Shown in pieces: positions 15,111 through 21,835 of a stretch of 51,310 bases of DNA. Origin of the DNA: an uncultured Oscillospiraceae bacterium (lineage in GTDB: Bacteria > Bacillota > Clostridia > Oscillospirales > Oscillospiraceae); contig CATABD010000009.1 of NCBI GenBank assembly GCA_949494735.1, positions 1 to 51,310 of the forward strand, written 5' to 3'. Both the position numbers and the translations under genes were made by a program. Under the pieces are notes generated by a model that was not told where the DNA came from, did not search any database, and worked only from the letters and a program-made list of their open reading frames with translations. Every line of letters starts with the position of its first letter. The stretch's first letter is position 1.

Positions 15111-17888
15111 TTACTGCAACAGCTGCAGTACGCCTTGGGGAACCTGGTTGGCCTGGGCCAGCATGGCCTGGGCGGACTGGATCAGGATGTTGTTCTTGGT
15201 GTACTCCATCATCTCGGCGGCAACGTCGGTGTCGCGGATGGTGGACTCGGCATCCTGGATGTTCTCGGTCATCACGGACAGGTTGTTGATGGTGTGATCC
15301 AGGCGGTTCTGGGTGGCACCCAGAGTGCCGCGAACATCGGAAACGTAGTTGATGGCGGACTTAATCACATCAATGGCCTTACCGGCGCTGTCCTGATCAG
15401 CAATGGAAATGCCGTCAATGCCCATGGCATTGGTGTGCATATCGCTCAGTTTCACTTTCAGCTGGTTGTAGCTGTCAGAGGTATCGCCAATCTGGAGAAC
15501 CAGGTTGTTCTCCCAGGTGACGGTGGGATCGGCGATGGTGCCGTTCTCAGCCTCAGCGCCCCGCAGTGTGACCTTGCCATTGTTATCCACGGTGGCGGTG
15601 CCGTTCTTCACCACGTTGGCGAAAGCATCGCCCAGTTCCTTGGCGGAAGCCTTGGAGGGGTTGTCAACCTCGATGGCGACAGCGCCCTCGTTGCTCACCT
15701 CGCCGCCCTTCTTGACGAACTCGTAGGTGTTGCCGCCGAACTCCAGGATGGAGCCTTCCTTGACCGCCTTGGGGTCGAAGGTAAAGGAAGCGGTCTTGAT
15801 CTTGTCGCCATAGGGCGTGGTCACGGACAGGGCCTTCTGGTCGCTGCCGATCTTGTCGCTGCTGACGGTGACGGTGCCGCCGTTGCTGGTGGCGGTGTAG
15901 CTGCCCTTCTCGTTGGCGCTGATGGCGTCGGCAATTGCCTTGGCGACAGCCTTGCTGTCGGTGGGGTCGGCCACCACGATGGCGGTGTTGTTGCGGTTGG
16001 AGGTGTCGCGGGCATCCTTGACGATCTCATAGGTGTGGTCGCCCACCTTGATGGCCGCGCCGTAGTCCAGCTTCTCGTCCAGGGTGAACGTGGACTCGGC
16101 GGCGGTCTGGGCATCGGCCAGGTTCCGGGTCAGCGGGGCATCCACAGCCTTCAGGGGAACGGCTACCAGGCTGTCAATCGTGCTGGCATTGCCGTTGCCC
16201 GCCGTGCCGTCGTACTTGGATTCGATGGTGAGCGCACCGGCGTTTGCCGTAACGGTAAATTCGCCCTTGGCGCCGAACAAATCCTCGCCGGTCATCGTGC
16301 TGACATTCCCGTCCGCATCCGTGACCTTGACGGTCACATCCTTGGAGCTAAAAGCATCCTTCAGATTGTTGACGGTATTGGTGACAGCGGTGGCAACCGT
16401 CGCGTTCTTGTCAACCTCAAAATCTTTACCGGCCTCCAGCACCACCTCGAAGGTGCGGCCGTCGGCCAGGGTGCCGGTGGCCTTGACTTTATCGCCGGCG
16501 GTGTAGTTCACAGTGTTCACTGCGGCGGCAACTGCCTTGTCCTTCGCGGTAGTCGAATTCTTGGCAGCGGTCGTATTGGTATCGGCAGTCGCGTTGAAGG
16601 TGGTCTTGGCCCCGTTGCGGTTGATGGTGAAGGAATTTGCCTTGGCAATGGCGGTGCTGCCCGCATTTTTAGCTACAACGTTAATGGAGCCGTAGGCTGC
16701 GGCATCACCCTTGGCGTTTTTGTTGGCCGTAAAGGTAAAGAGGTCGCTCACCTTGATCTGGCTCTCGTCAATGCCGGTGGTATTACCATCGTCATTGAAG
16801 TAGGCCTTGTTCAGCGCGTCCACAATGGCCTTGGTGGCGGTCTCGGCATCGGCGTTGGCCATCTCCTGGGTGGCGGTGATCTCGGCGGTCAGGGTTGTAC
16901 CGCGGCCGGTGGTGAACTCGAAGGATAGTTTGTCGCCCACCTCAATGTTGCCGGAAGCTCCGGCGTTAACACCGCCGAGGACTTCCAGAACGCCCTTCCA
17001 AGCTGTGCCAGCAGTTTCAGCGCCGGCAGTGTCCGTAACAGCGCCCAAGTAAGAGGTGCTGTTATCAGTGACTGTGGCCGCAGTGATCTGCGCAGCCTCG
17101 ACGCCCTCGGCCTTTGCGGTCATGGTGATCTTGCTGCCCTCGGCCTTGATATCGAAGTAAGCGCCAAAGTCTGCGGTCATCTTGTTCACCAGGTCGGTGG
17201 CCTGCGCATCAGCCGTATCACCGTAGAAGTTGGCGGTGCCCGCGGCAGTGGTCAAGGTATAGGTCTTGGCAGCGCCGCCAATGGTATTGCCATCCTTATC
17301 CACGCCGGTAATGGAAATGGTGTCGCCAAAGCTGAACTTCTCGTTCAGGTCGATGACGAACTCGCCCTTGGAACCATTGCCGTTGTTCACGGAATCCACG
17401 GTGATACCCGCAGTGGTGGAGATGGAATCGTACTCCACGGGCAGTGTGGACAGGCGACCGGAGCCGCTCATGCCGTCCAGCAGCTTGATGCCGTTGAAGT
17501 TGGCGCTGTCTGCGATGCGGTTGATCTCCTCTTTCAGCTGGTTCATTTCTTTCTGCAGCTGATAGCGGTCGGTGTCATTGTCATAAGTGCCGTTGGCGGA
17601 CTGGGTGGCCAGCTCGACCATGCGGTTGAGCATATCGTGAACCTCGGTCAGGGCGCCCTCGGCGGTCTGCACCAGGCTGATGCCGTCCTTGGCGTTCTTC
17701 TGAGCGGTCTCCAGGCCGGTGATCTGGGCGCGCATCTTCTCGCTGATGGCGAGGCCGGCGGCGTCGTCGCCCGCGCGGTTGATCTTGTAGCCGCTGGACA
17801 GCTTCTCCAGGTTCTTCTTCATTGCGGAGACGTTATTGGTGTAGTTGCGGTACGCCCCCATGGCCATGATGTTATGTTGGATCCTCAT
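15111..17888 (-). CDS. fliC: Giant flagellin
   Basis: A 925-residue flagellin. The N-terminal D0/D1 (about 1-145, starting [15 protein letters not shown]) and C-terminal D1/D0 (about 795-925, ending [11 protein letters not shown]) are typical. Between them lies an unusually long, roughly 650-residue variable region rich in Ala, Thr, Asp and Lys, with repeated beta-rich modules resembling Flagellin_IN units (for example around 'YEIVKDARD' and 'YEFVKKGGE'). Ordinary flagellins are 270-500 residues. R89 and L93 in '[10 protein letters not shown]' and E114 correspond to the TLR5-contacting residues of Salmonella FliC. The many surface Lys are potential FliB substrates. The start has AGGAGG in a hairpin loop (see 17889-17907). 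csrA-like and TnpB-like genes lie upstream on the same strand. Confidence 0.95.
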   Translation of the reverse strand: MRIQHNIMAMGAYRNYTNNVSAMKKNLEKLSSGYKINRAGDDAAGLAISEKMRAQITGLETAQKNAKDGISLVQTAEGALTEVHDMLNRMVELATQSANGTYDNDTDRYQLQKEMNQLKEEINRIADSANFNGIKLLDGMSGSGRLSTLPVEYDSISTTAGITVDSVNNGNGSKGEFVIDLNEKFSFGDTISITGVDKDGNTIGGAAKTYTLTTAAGTANFYGDTADAQATDLVNKMTADFGAYFDIKAEGSKITMTAKAEGVEAAQITAATVTDNSTSYLGAVTDTAGAETAGTAWKGVLEVLGGVNAGASGNIEVGDKLSFEFTTGRGTTLTAEITATQEMANADAETATKAIVDALNKAYFNDDGNTTGIDESQIKVSDLFTFTANKNAKGDAAAYGSINVVAKNAGSTAIAKANSFTINRNGAKTTFNATADTNTTAAKNSTTAKDKAVAAAVNTVNYTAGDKVKATGTLADGRTFEVVLEAGKDFEVDKNATVATAVTNTVNNLKDAFSSKDVTVKVTDADGNVSTMTGEDLFGAKGEFTVTANAGALTIESKYDGTAGNGNASTIDSLVAVPLKAVDAPLTRNLADAQTAAESTFTLDEKLDYGAAIKVGDHTYEIVKDARDTSNRNNTAIVVADPTDSKAVAKAIADAISANEKGSYTATSNGGTVTVSSDKIGSDQKALSVTTPYGDKIKTASFTFDPKAVKEGSILEFGGNTYEFVKKGGEVSNEGAVAIEVDNPSKASAKELGDAFANVVKNGTATVDNNGKVTLRGAEAENGTIADPTVTWENNLVLQIGDTSDSYNQLKVKLSDMHTNAMGIDGISIADQDSAGKAIDVIKSAINYVSDVRGTLGATQNRLDHTINNLSVMTENIQDAESTIRDTDVAAEMMEYTKNNILIQSAQAMLAQANQVPQGVLQLLQ

Positions 17889-17907
17889 TTTATAGTCCTC
17901 CTATAAA
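17889..17907 (-). promoter_or_regulatory. CsrA-type hairpin over the flagellin Shine-Dalgarno
   Basis: The mRNA reads TTTATAG (17907-17901), GAGGA (17900-17896), CTATAAA (17895-17889), then ATG. This is a perfect 7-bp stem whose 5-nt loop displays GGA and also contains the Shine-Dalgarno. That is the classical form of a CsrA binding site, like the one that represses hag in Bacillus. A second GGAGGA (17932-17927) lies about 30 nt upstream, so two sites could be bridged by a CsrA dimer. Confidence 0.75.
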
Positions 17908-18059
17908 TAAAATGATTGCCGGGGTTTCCTCCACTGTGCTTTCACCTGTTCCATGGATTCGACACAATAAAGGGTGCGCTTTGCCTGTTTTTCCGTGGCC
18001 TTTGGAACATTGGCTCGGCGCTGTATTTCAACCAGCTCGTCAGCCGGAAGAAACCGATT

Positions 18060-18434
18060 TTATTTTGGAGCATAAATCGTCTCATTGGACGCGAACTCGG
18101 GTGGGAACAAAAAGTCCAGCTGGCGGCGCAGATCCTTCACATGATCGTCCCCGCCGTCCATTTGAGCGAGCAGCCGCCGCATGGCGATCAGCGCCTGGGT
18201 CTTGTTCCGATTCCAGGACGGGCCCGATCCCGACCAGCGTGAACGCGCCGTTTCTATCACGCATTCCGGGCGCTCCGCCCCGGCGCGTTCCAGCAGCTCG
18301 CCCCGCATGACAGGGACTTCCCTGGGGGCTTCGATCATCAGCTTGCAGCGGTTGCCGGAAACATCATTCAGCTGAACGATCACATCGCCGCCAATGGTCA
18401 TGTATTCTCCTGTTTTGAGTTGAAGGAACAGCAT
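18060..18434 (-). CDS. csrA: CsrA-like RNA-binding regulator with C-terminal extension
   Basis: A 124-residue protein. Residues 1-55 align without gaps to CsrA: MLFLQLKTGEYMTIGGD, then 'IEAPREVPVMRGELLER'. The RNA-contacting residues Leu4 and Arg44 of E. coli CsrA are both conserved at the same positions. CsrA dimers bind GGA in hairpin loops and, in Firmicutes, repress flagellin translation, antagonised by FliW. Normal CsrA has 60-75 residues; the extra 65 residues here (from about 58) are charged and helical and have no match I know. AAAGGAG precedes the ATG. The gene lies 171 bp ahead of the flagellin, whose leader carries a matching site, so autogenous cassette control is likely. No FliW is encoded in the window. 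Confidence 0.85.
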   Translation of the reverse strand: MLFLQLKTGEYMTIGGDVIVQLNDVSGNRCKLMIEAPREVPVMRGELLERAGAERPECVIETARSRWSGSGPSWNRNKTQALIAMRRLLAQMDGGDDHVKDLRRQLDFLFPPEFASNETIYAPK

Positions 18435-18454
18435 GGCAAACTCCTTTCGCCTGC

Positions 18455-18654
18455 TTTTTCATCGTCATAATGTTTTGGACGCCCCGGAGGGCTTCAGCCG
18501 CGATCCCAGAAGAAAGACGGCCTCTCGTTTCCCACTCAACGGTTTCGGAAACGCTGAGTGAAGCAGAACAGGGTGGTTCCGTTTCACTCAACGCTCCCAG
18601 CCGGAATCATGGGCTTTCACCGGCGTCCCGACCGGCAAACTGGGGTGTTATGCG
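18455..18654 (-). ncRNA. Putative guide RNA of the TnpB-like protein
   Basis: The RNA of TnpB proteins overlaps and follows the 3' end of the gene. Here the 220 bp between the TnpB-like stop and csrA has no gene but is highly structured. 'GCCGGTGAAAGCCC' resembles omega-RNA scaffolds. A stem pairs 18583-18593 with 18552-18562 through a G-U that exists only on the minus strand. The block ends in a short GCCC...GGGGC hairpin (18492-18481). By analogy the guide would start just after it, around 18479, with the sequence AAAACATTATGACGAT within it. The boundaries are inference. Confidence 0.5.
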
Positions 18655-19839
18655 TCAGGCGCTTTCGCGCCATTCCTGATAACCGAAATACTGGTCAAGA
18701 CCCTGGGCCTTGACGTTTTTCGCGGCGTTGACCTCCCGATTATGTACCGTGCCGCACTTGGGGCATCGCCAGCTGCGGTGCCTGTAGCTCACCTCATCGT
18801 CCCGCACCAGCCCGCAGACGGCGCAGGTACGGGTGGTGGGCGTATACCGATCCACCACGATCAGCGGTTTGCCCTGCCGCGCCAGCTTATAGCGCAGGCA
18901 CTCCCGGAAGGTTCCGAACCCGGCCTCCAGCGCGTTCCCGCGCTTCACGAGCTGAGAAATCTCCGACATGGAATCGCCCCTCACGCACACGGCGTCCCAA
19001 GCGTTGGCTATCCGCCGGGATTCCTTGTGGATGAAGTCGCGCCGCTGGTTGGCAATGTGCTCATGAAGCTCACGGTACTTTTGCACTGCTTCCTGATAGT
19101 TTTGGGAACCAGGCTGCATTCGGTTAAGCTGCCGCTGGACCTTCGCCAGCTTCTCCTGGGACTGTTTCAACCAATGGGGAGCATCGGCCATCGCGCCGTT
19201 GTCAGCTACATAGAAATGGGGCATGGAGTATTTCAATCCCAGCGTGGTCTCCGCCATTGGAATAACAGTCTCCGGCGCTTTCACGCAGCACTCATACAAA
19301 ATGTAGCAGTAATATTTACCCGAACGGGTCTTCTCCACAGTGATTCGCCTGAGCTTCCAGCCGTTTCGCGGACGGCGGGGAAATTTGGCCCGGACGATCC
19401 CCGCCTTGGTCATGCGGATGCCGTCTTTCGTGATATAAATGGTGGGGCCGGATTCAAAAACATGATTGCAGGCCGTAAAGGAATCCCGGTCGGTTTTTTT
19501 CCTTTTGAAGTTGGGATAGCCGAAATGCGAGGGGTCTTTGAAGAACACCCGGAACGCCTGGGAGAGCTTGTTATGCTCCTGGATGAGCGCTTGGTTATCG
19601 ACCTCTTTCAAGAACGGCGCTTCTTTTTTGTACTTGGCAGGCGTAGGGATAAAGTGTTTGTCGGTTTCCAGATAGAACCGCTGCTGGTCGGCCAGCATAT
19701 GGTTCCAGATATAACGGCAGCAACCGAAGGTGTTCTCAAACAGCTCCGCCTGGACCTCGGTGGGATAGAGCCGCGCTTTGATGGTGTTGTACTGGACAAC
19801 TTGCCCATCACCACATGGGATTTTTGATTTTCGCGGCAC
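18655..19839 (-). CDS. tldR: Nuclease-dead TnpB homologue (TldR-like RNA-guided repressor)
   Basis: A 394-residue TnpB-family protein of full length. The N-terminal wedge/REC part (about 14-190) and the C-terminal zinc ribbon (C339, C342, C359, C362) are intact. The RuvC active site is not. The box usually reading 'LGLDYSM' is 'LGLKYSM' (K203), the 'VCVED' box is 'VCVRG' (R287), and 'HDRDVNAA' is 'HNREVNAA' (E369). All three acidic residues are changed while the surrounding sequence is kept, which argues for selected loss of cleavage with retained RNA-guided binding. TnpB-like nuclease-dead repressors linked to flagellin genes are known, and I recall csrA-linked clostridial ones as well. GTG start after a G-rich ribosome site, 24 bp after the preceding gene, followed by a putative guide RNA and csrA. 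Confidence 0.85.
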   Translation of the reverse strand: MPRKSKIPCGDGQVVQYNTIKARLYPTEVQAELFENTFGCCRYIWNHMLADQQRFYLETDKHFIPTPAKYKKEAPFLKEVDNQALIQEHNKLSQAFRVFFKDPSHFGYPNFKRKKTDRDSFTACNHVFESGPTIYITKDGIRMTKAGIVRAKFPRRPRNGWKLRRITVEKTRSGKYYCYILYECCVKAPETVIPMAETTLGLKYSMPHFYVADNGAMADAPHWLKQSQEKLAKVQRQLNRMQPGSQNYQEAVQKYRELHEHIANQRRDFIHKESRRIANAWDAVCVRGDSMSEISQLVKRGNALEAGFGTFRECLRYKLARQGKPLIVVDRYTPTTRTCAVCGLVRDDEVSYRHRSWRCPKCGTVHNREVNAAKNVKAQGLDQYFGYQEWRESA

Positions 19840-19863
19840 GGCGATCCACCCCCCTTTGCTATG

Positions 19864-20322
19864 TCAAACAGCCGCATTCCTGTCCTGCTTTTTCTTGCGC
19901 ATCCTGTAGAACCCTTTCCTTGAAAGGCCACAGGCCGCAGCCGCGTCTGTGGCTGTCATATCACCGTTCAGCCACGCCTCGTAGCATTCGTCAAAATTGT
20001 CGGGTAGTGGTTTCGGATCCGCGCCAAACCGCACACCACGGGCGCGCGCCGCCGCGATACCCTCGGCCTGCCGCTGGCAGCGGAATTCCTGGCGTTCCCG
20101 ATCCGAAACGGAGAGGAACAAATCGGAAACGAAGACACCCAGCAGCTCCTTGCTCTGATTCAGCTCCAACGTGGAAAGGCCGGACGCGATTACCTTCGCA
20201 AGCTCCCGCAGTTGGGTTTGAAGCTCCTCCCGCGTCCCAGTGGGATCAAATTGAACCCTGGCAGCGGCAAGCTGGATGACCCGCTCCTCCCCGGTGCGCT
20301 GTGCTTTTGCTTTTCTTGGCAA
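19864..20322 (-). CDS. Resolvase-like DNA-binding protein lacking the catalytic domain
   Basis: A 152-residue protein. The C-terminal half (about 77-150) is like the end of a Hin/resolvase-type serine recombinase: 'RERQEFRCQRQAEGIAAARARGVRFGADP', then an HTH (ATDAAAACGLSRKGFYRM). The first 75 residues are not a resolvase domain; the catalytic Ser and Arg boxes are missing. It therefore probably binds DNA without recombining it. TTG start with AAGGGGTG upstream. It is the first gene of the run leading to the TnpB-like protein, csrA, flagellin and fliB, and may regulate that operon. Both proteins that would make an IS607-type transposon have thus lost their catalytic parts here. A remnant of a decayed transposase is the alternative. 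Confidence 0.65.
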   Translation of the reverse strand: MPRKAKAQRTGEERVIQLAAARVQFDPTGTREELQTQLRELAKVIASGLSTLELNQSKELLGVFVSDLFLSVSDRERQEFRCQRQAEGIAAARARGVRFGADPKPLPDNFDECYEAWLNGDMTATDAAAACGLSRKGFYRMRKKKQDRNAAV

Positions 20323-20396
20323 TGCGGTTCACCCCTTCCCAGGGAATACCAGCAGTCCGCAAACTCCACCGGGTGTGGTCGAAACGCGCTGTCGGC

Positions 20397-20428
20397 TTTG
20401 TTACAAAAACTATGATTTTTGTAACAAA
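20397..20428. repeat. Palindrome P1
   Basis: The arms TTTGTTACAAAAA (20397-20409) and TTTTTGTAACAAA (20416-20428) flank a 6-nt centre. It shares the outer 9-bp TTGTTACAA/TTGTAACAA arms and the 30-bp core span with P2. Confidence 0.6.
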
Positions 20429-20460
20429 AGGGCGAATCCAGAATTTTTTCCGAATAAGGC

Positions 20461-20490
20461 TTAATTCCGCAAAAAAGGTGCCGATATAAT
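20461..20490 (+). promoter_or_regulatory. SigD/sigma-28-like promoter motif
   Basis: TTAA (20461-20464), 15 nt and GCCGATAT (20480-20487) fit the flagellar sigma consensus TAAA-N15-GCCGATAT. A sigma-A TATAAT overlaps at 20485-20490. It faces right, away from the flagellin cassette, and no plus-strand gene follows. It may be fortuitous or may make an antisense RNA. Confidence 0.3.
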
Positions 20491-20523
20491 GGGTGTAAGC
20501 CATCAGGAAGCCTGCTGTCAGCG

Positions 20524-20553
20524 TTGTTACAAGGGGTATACTCTTTGTAACAA
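20524..20553. repeat. Palindrome P2
   Basis: TTGTTACAA (20524-20532) and TTGTAACAA (20545-20553) around 12 nt. It has the same arms and spacing as P1, 126 bp away. Confidence 0.6.
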
Positions 20554-20567
20554 GCGGAGCATGGCTT

Positions 20568-20603
20568 TTGTTATTAAAATCCCGGCGTTCGGGGTAATAA
20601 CAA
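20568..20603. repeat. Palindrome P3
   Basis: The arms TTGTTATTA (20568-20576) and TAATAACAA (20595-20603), plus an inner CCC/GGG pair. It starts with the same TTGTTA as P1 and P2. Confidence 0.5.
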
Positions 20604-20678
20604 TTACTTTTTTGAGTGCTTTTTTGCTGAGAGTGGCCGCTTTTTTCAGGGAAACGGCTTTTGGCCGGTATGAGATGC

Positions 20679-20726
20679 AAAAAAACAGCGTCCGTCTCCC
20701 CCAATTTGAGGGAAACGGATGCTGTT
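20679..20726 (-). terminator. Terminator of the resolvase gene
   Basis: On the minus strand there is an 18-bp imperfect stem, AACAGCATCCGTTTCCC with GGGAGACGGACGCTGTT, followed by seven T. It lies about 50 bp after the resolvase stop. Confidence 0.8.
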
Positions 20727-20740
20727 CCATATCCTGTTCA

Positions 20741-20775
20741 CTGTGACAAAACCTTTGCCGGACTTTTTGTCACAG
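20741..20775. repeat. Palindrome P4
   Basis: The arms CTGTGACAAAA (20741-20751) and TTTTGTCACAG (20765-20775), perfect over 11 bp with a 13-nt centre, end 2 bp from the resolvase stop codon. The sequence differs from P1-P3, but the layout is similar. Confidence 0.5.
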
Positions 20776-20777
20776 CC

Positions 20778-21383
20778 TTATCCGATGGGGGGAACCTCCT
20801 TCGCCCGACGCAGGAAGGTTTGATAGGAAACCCCCAGCTCCCTGGCAGCGTCCCTGGACGAAATGCCGCCCTCCTGCCACAGCTGCGCAAACAAAAGAAA
20901 ATTCTCCGGGAGTTCCAACCGCTCACGTCCAAACCGGACGCCCCGCTCCTTTGCCGCCGCGATGCCCTCCGCCTGCCGCTGGCGGATGCTTTCCCGCTCC
21001 GTCTGGGCCACATAGCTGAGAAGCTGGAGCACGATGTCCGAAATCAGCGTCCCGGTGAGATCCCGGCCCTGCCGGGTGTCCAGCAGGGGCATATCCAGCA
21101 CCACAATGGCCGCGTCCTGCTTTTTGGTAATGAACGCCCACTGTTCCAAAATCTCCGTGTAATTCCGTCCCAGCCGGTCGATGCTTTTGACCACCAGCAC
21201 ATCCCCCGCCCGCAGCCCGTCCACTAACTGCTGATAGAGCGGCCGCTTGAAATCGCGCCCGGACTGCTTTTCGATGATGATGTTTTCATCCTCCACGCCA
21301 AACTCCCGCATGGCCGCAAGCTGACGGGCCTCGTTCTGCACCTGTGTGGATACCCGCACATAGCCGTAAGTATTGCGCTCCAT
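20778..21383 (-). CDS. Serine resolvase/invertase
   Basis: A 201-residue serine recombinase of the small resolvase/invertase type. The nucleophile is in 'YGYVRVSTQVQNEARQ' and the 'SIDRLGRNY' box is intact. The catalytic domain ends with 'RESIRQRQAEGIAAAKERGVRFGRE', and a short C-terminal HTH follows (SSRDAARELGVSYQTFLRRAKEV). It is closely similar in its C-terminal half to the catalytically headless protein at 19864-20322, which probably arose from a relative. It resolves or inverts DNA between short palindromic sites; palindromes P1 and P2 beside it are candidate sites. ATG start, own terminator. Widespread on clostridial mobile elements. Confidence 0.85.
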   Translation of the reverse strand: MERNTYGYVRVSTQVQNEARQLAAMREFGVEDENIIIEKQSGRDFKRPLYQQLVDGLRAGDVLVVKSIDRLGRNYTEILEQWAFITKKQDAAIVVLDMPLLDTRQGRDLTGTLISDIVLQLLSYVAQTERESIRQRQAEGIAAAKERGVRFGRERLELPENFLLFAQLWQEGGISSRDAARELGVSYQTFLRRAKEVPPIG

Positions 21384-21510
21384 ACACCGGCCCCCTTCTG
21401 TAAAATGATAGAAAATGCAACCTACATTTTAACGGAAAAAGGGCCGGTTGAAACATTGTAAAGATGAGATGTGGATTTTTATCGGAAATTTCCGTCTTGA
21501 AACTGTGCGT

Positions 21511-21540
21511 TTGACATAGGAAACGCCGCCTTCCTATAAT
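21511..21540 (+). promoter_or_regulatory. Orphan consensus promoter
   Basis: A perfect TTGACA (21511-21516), an 18-nt spacer and a perfect TATAAT (21535-21540). No plus-strand gene follows; the transcript would run through the hairpin array and antisense to the end of the GPR-type gene. Confidence 0.6.
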
Positions 21541-21662
21541 TTCTGTCCCGATCACTTTCAGCCGAGCATTCGCCGGAATCCCGCCTTGTTTGCCCCCTTT
21601 TGCGAGAAACTGCCGAACAACCAGCGCCGGGTGAAAAGTTCCGATAACATGGGCAAGCAATG

Positions 21663-21808
21663 AGCGGCGATATCCTTTTGGATTTCGCCGCTCGCTTGTT
21701 GGGGTTCCCCCAAGCCCCGGACTGGCCGCTCCGCGTCCAGTCGAACACGCCTTGCGGCGTGGCTTTTCCGCTCCCGTTGGTCGCTTCTTCCCGCACCTCC
21801 GCGCGGGA
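21663..21808. other. Array of five hairpins (possible oriT or ncRNA)
   Basis: Stems: AGCGGCGA/TCGCCGCT with ATCC/GGAT (21663-21692); TTGGGG/CCCCAA (21699-21713); ACTGG/CCAGT (21721-21741); CACGCC/GGCGTG followed by TTTT (21746-21767); TCCCGC/GCGGGA (21789-21808). Dense inverted repeats are typical of transfer origins, but the relaxase is 2.5 kb away. Confidence 0.4.
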
Positions 21809-21835
21809 CATATAAAGCGGGCATACAGACTTGGT

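Larger units (their letters stand above)
20323..20777. other. Gene-free region with four palindromes
   Basis: 455 bp between the two resolvase-like genes. No frame here looks like a real protein: frames in both directions mostly translate the palindromes. It contains the four palindromes listed separately, a SigD-like promoter motif on the plus strand and the terminator of the resolvase gene. The promoter of the flagellin cassette must lie here or in the genes upstream, but I found no clear minus-strand -35/-10 pair. Confidence 0.5.
21384..21835 (+). other. Gene-free region with orphan promoter and hairpin array
   Basis: 450 bp without a supported gene. A consensus plus-strand promoter (21511-21540) is followed by five hairpins (21663-21808). 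The minus-strand frame at 21479-21811 looks like a translated repeat rather than a protein. It may hold a transfer origin or a structured RNA. Confidence 0.4.

Noticed and set aside
15135-16928. 597-codon Gly/Val-rich plus-strand frame opposite the flagellin gene
   Set aside because: Repetitive composition mirrors the Ala/Thr-rich flagellin on the other strand.
18655-20322. An ordinary IS607-type transposon (TnpA plus TnpB)
   Set aside because: The TnpB has lost all RuvC acidic residues and the recombinase-like gene has lost its catalytic domain; the pair cannot act as a transposon.
20246-20746. Small proteins with 'FVTK' repeats in both strands
   Set aside because: They only translate the palindromes P1-P3.
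20778-21383. Hin-like flagellar phase-variation invertase
   Set aside because: No inverted site pair flanking a flagellin promoter was found; the palindromes lie together on one side.
21479-21811. 110-codon minus-strand protein
   Set aside because: It translates the hairpin array and has no protein-like pattern beyond repeats.
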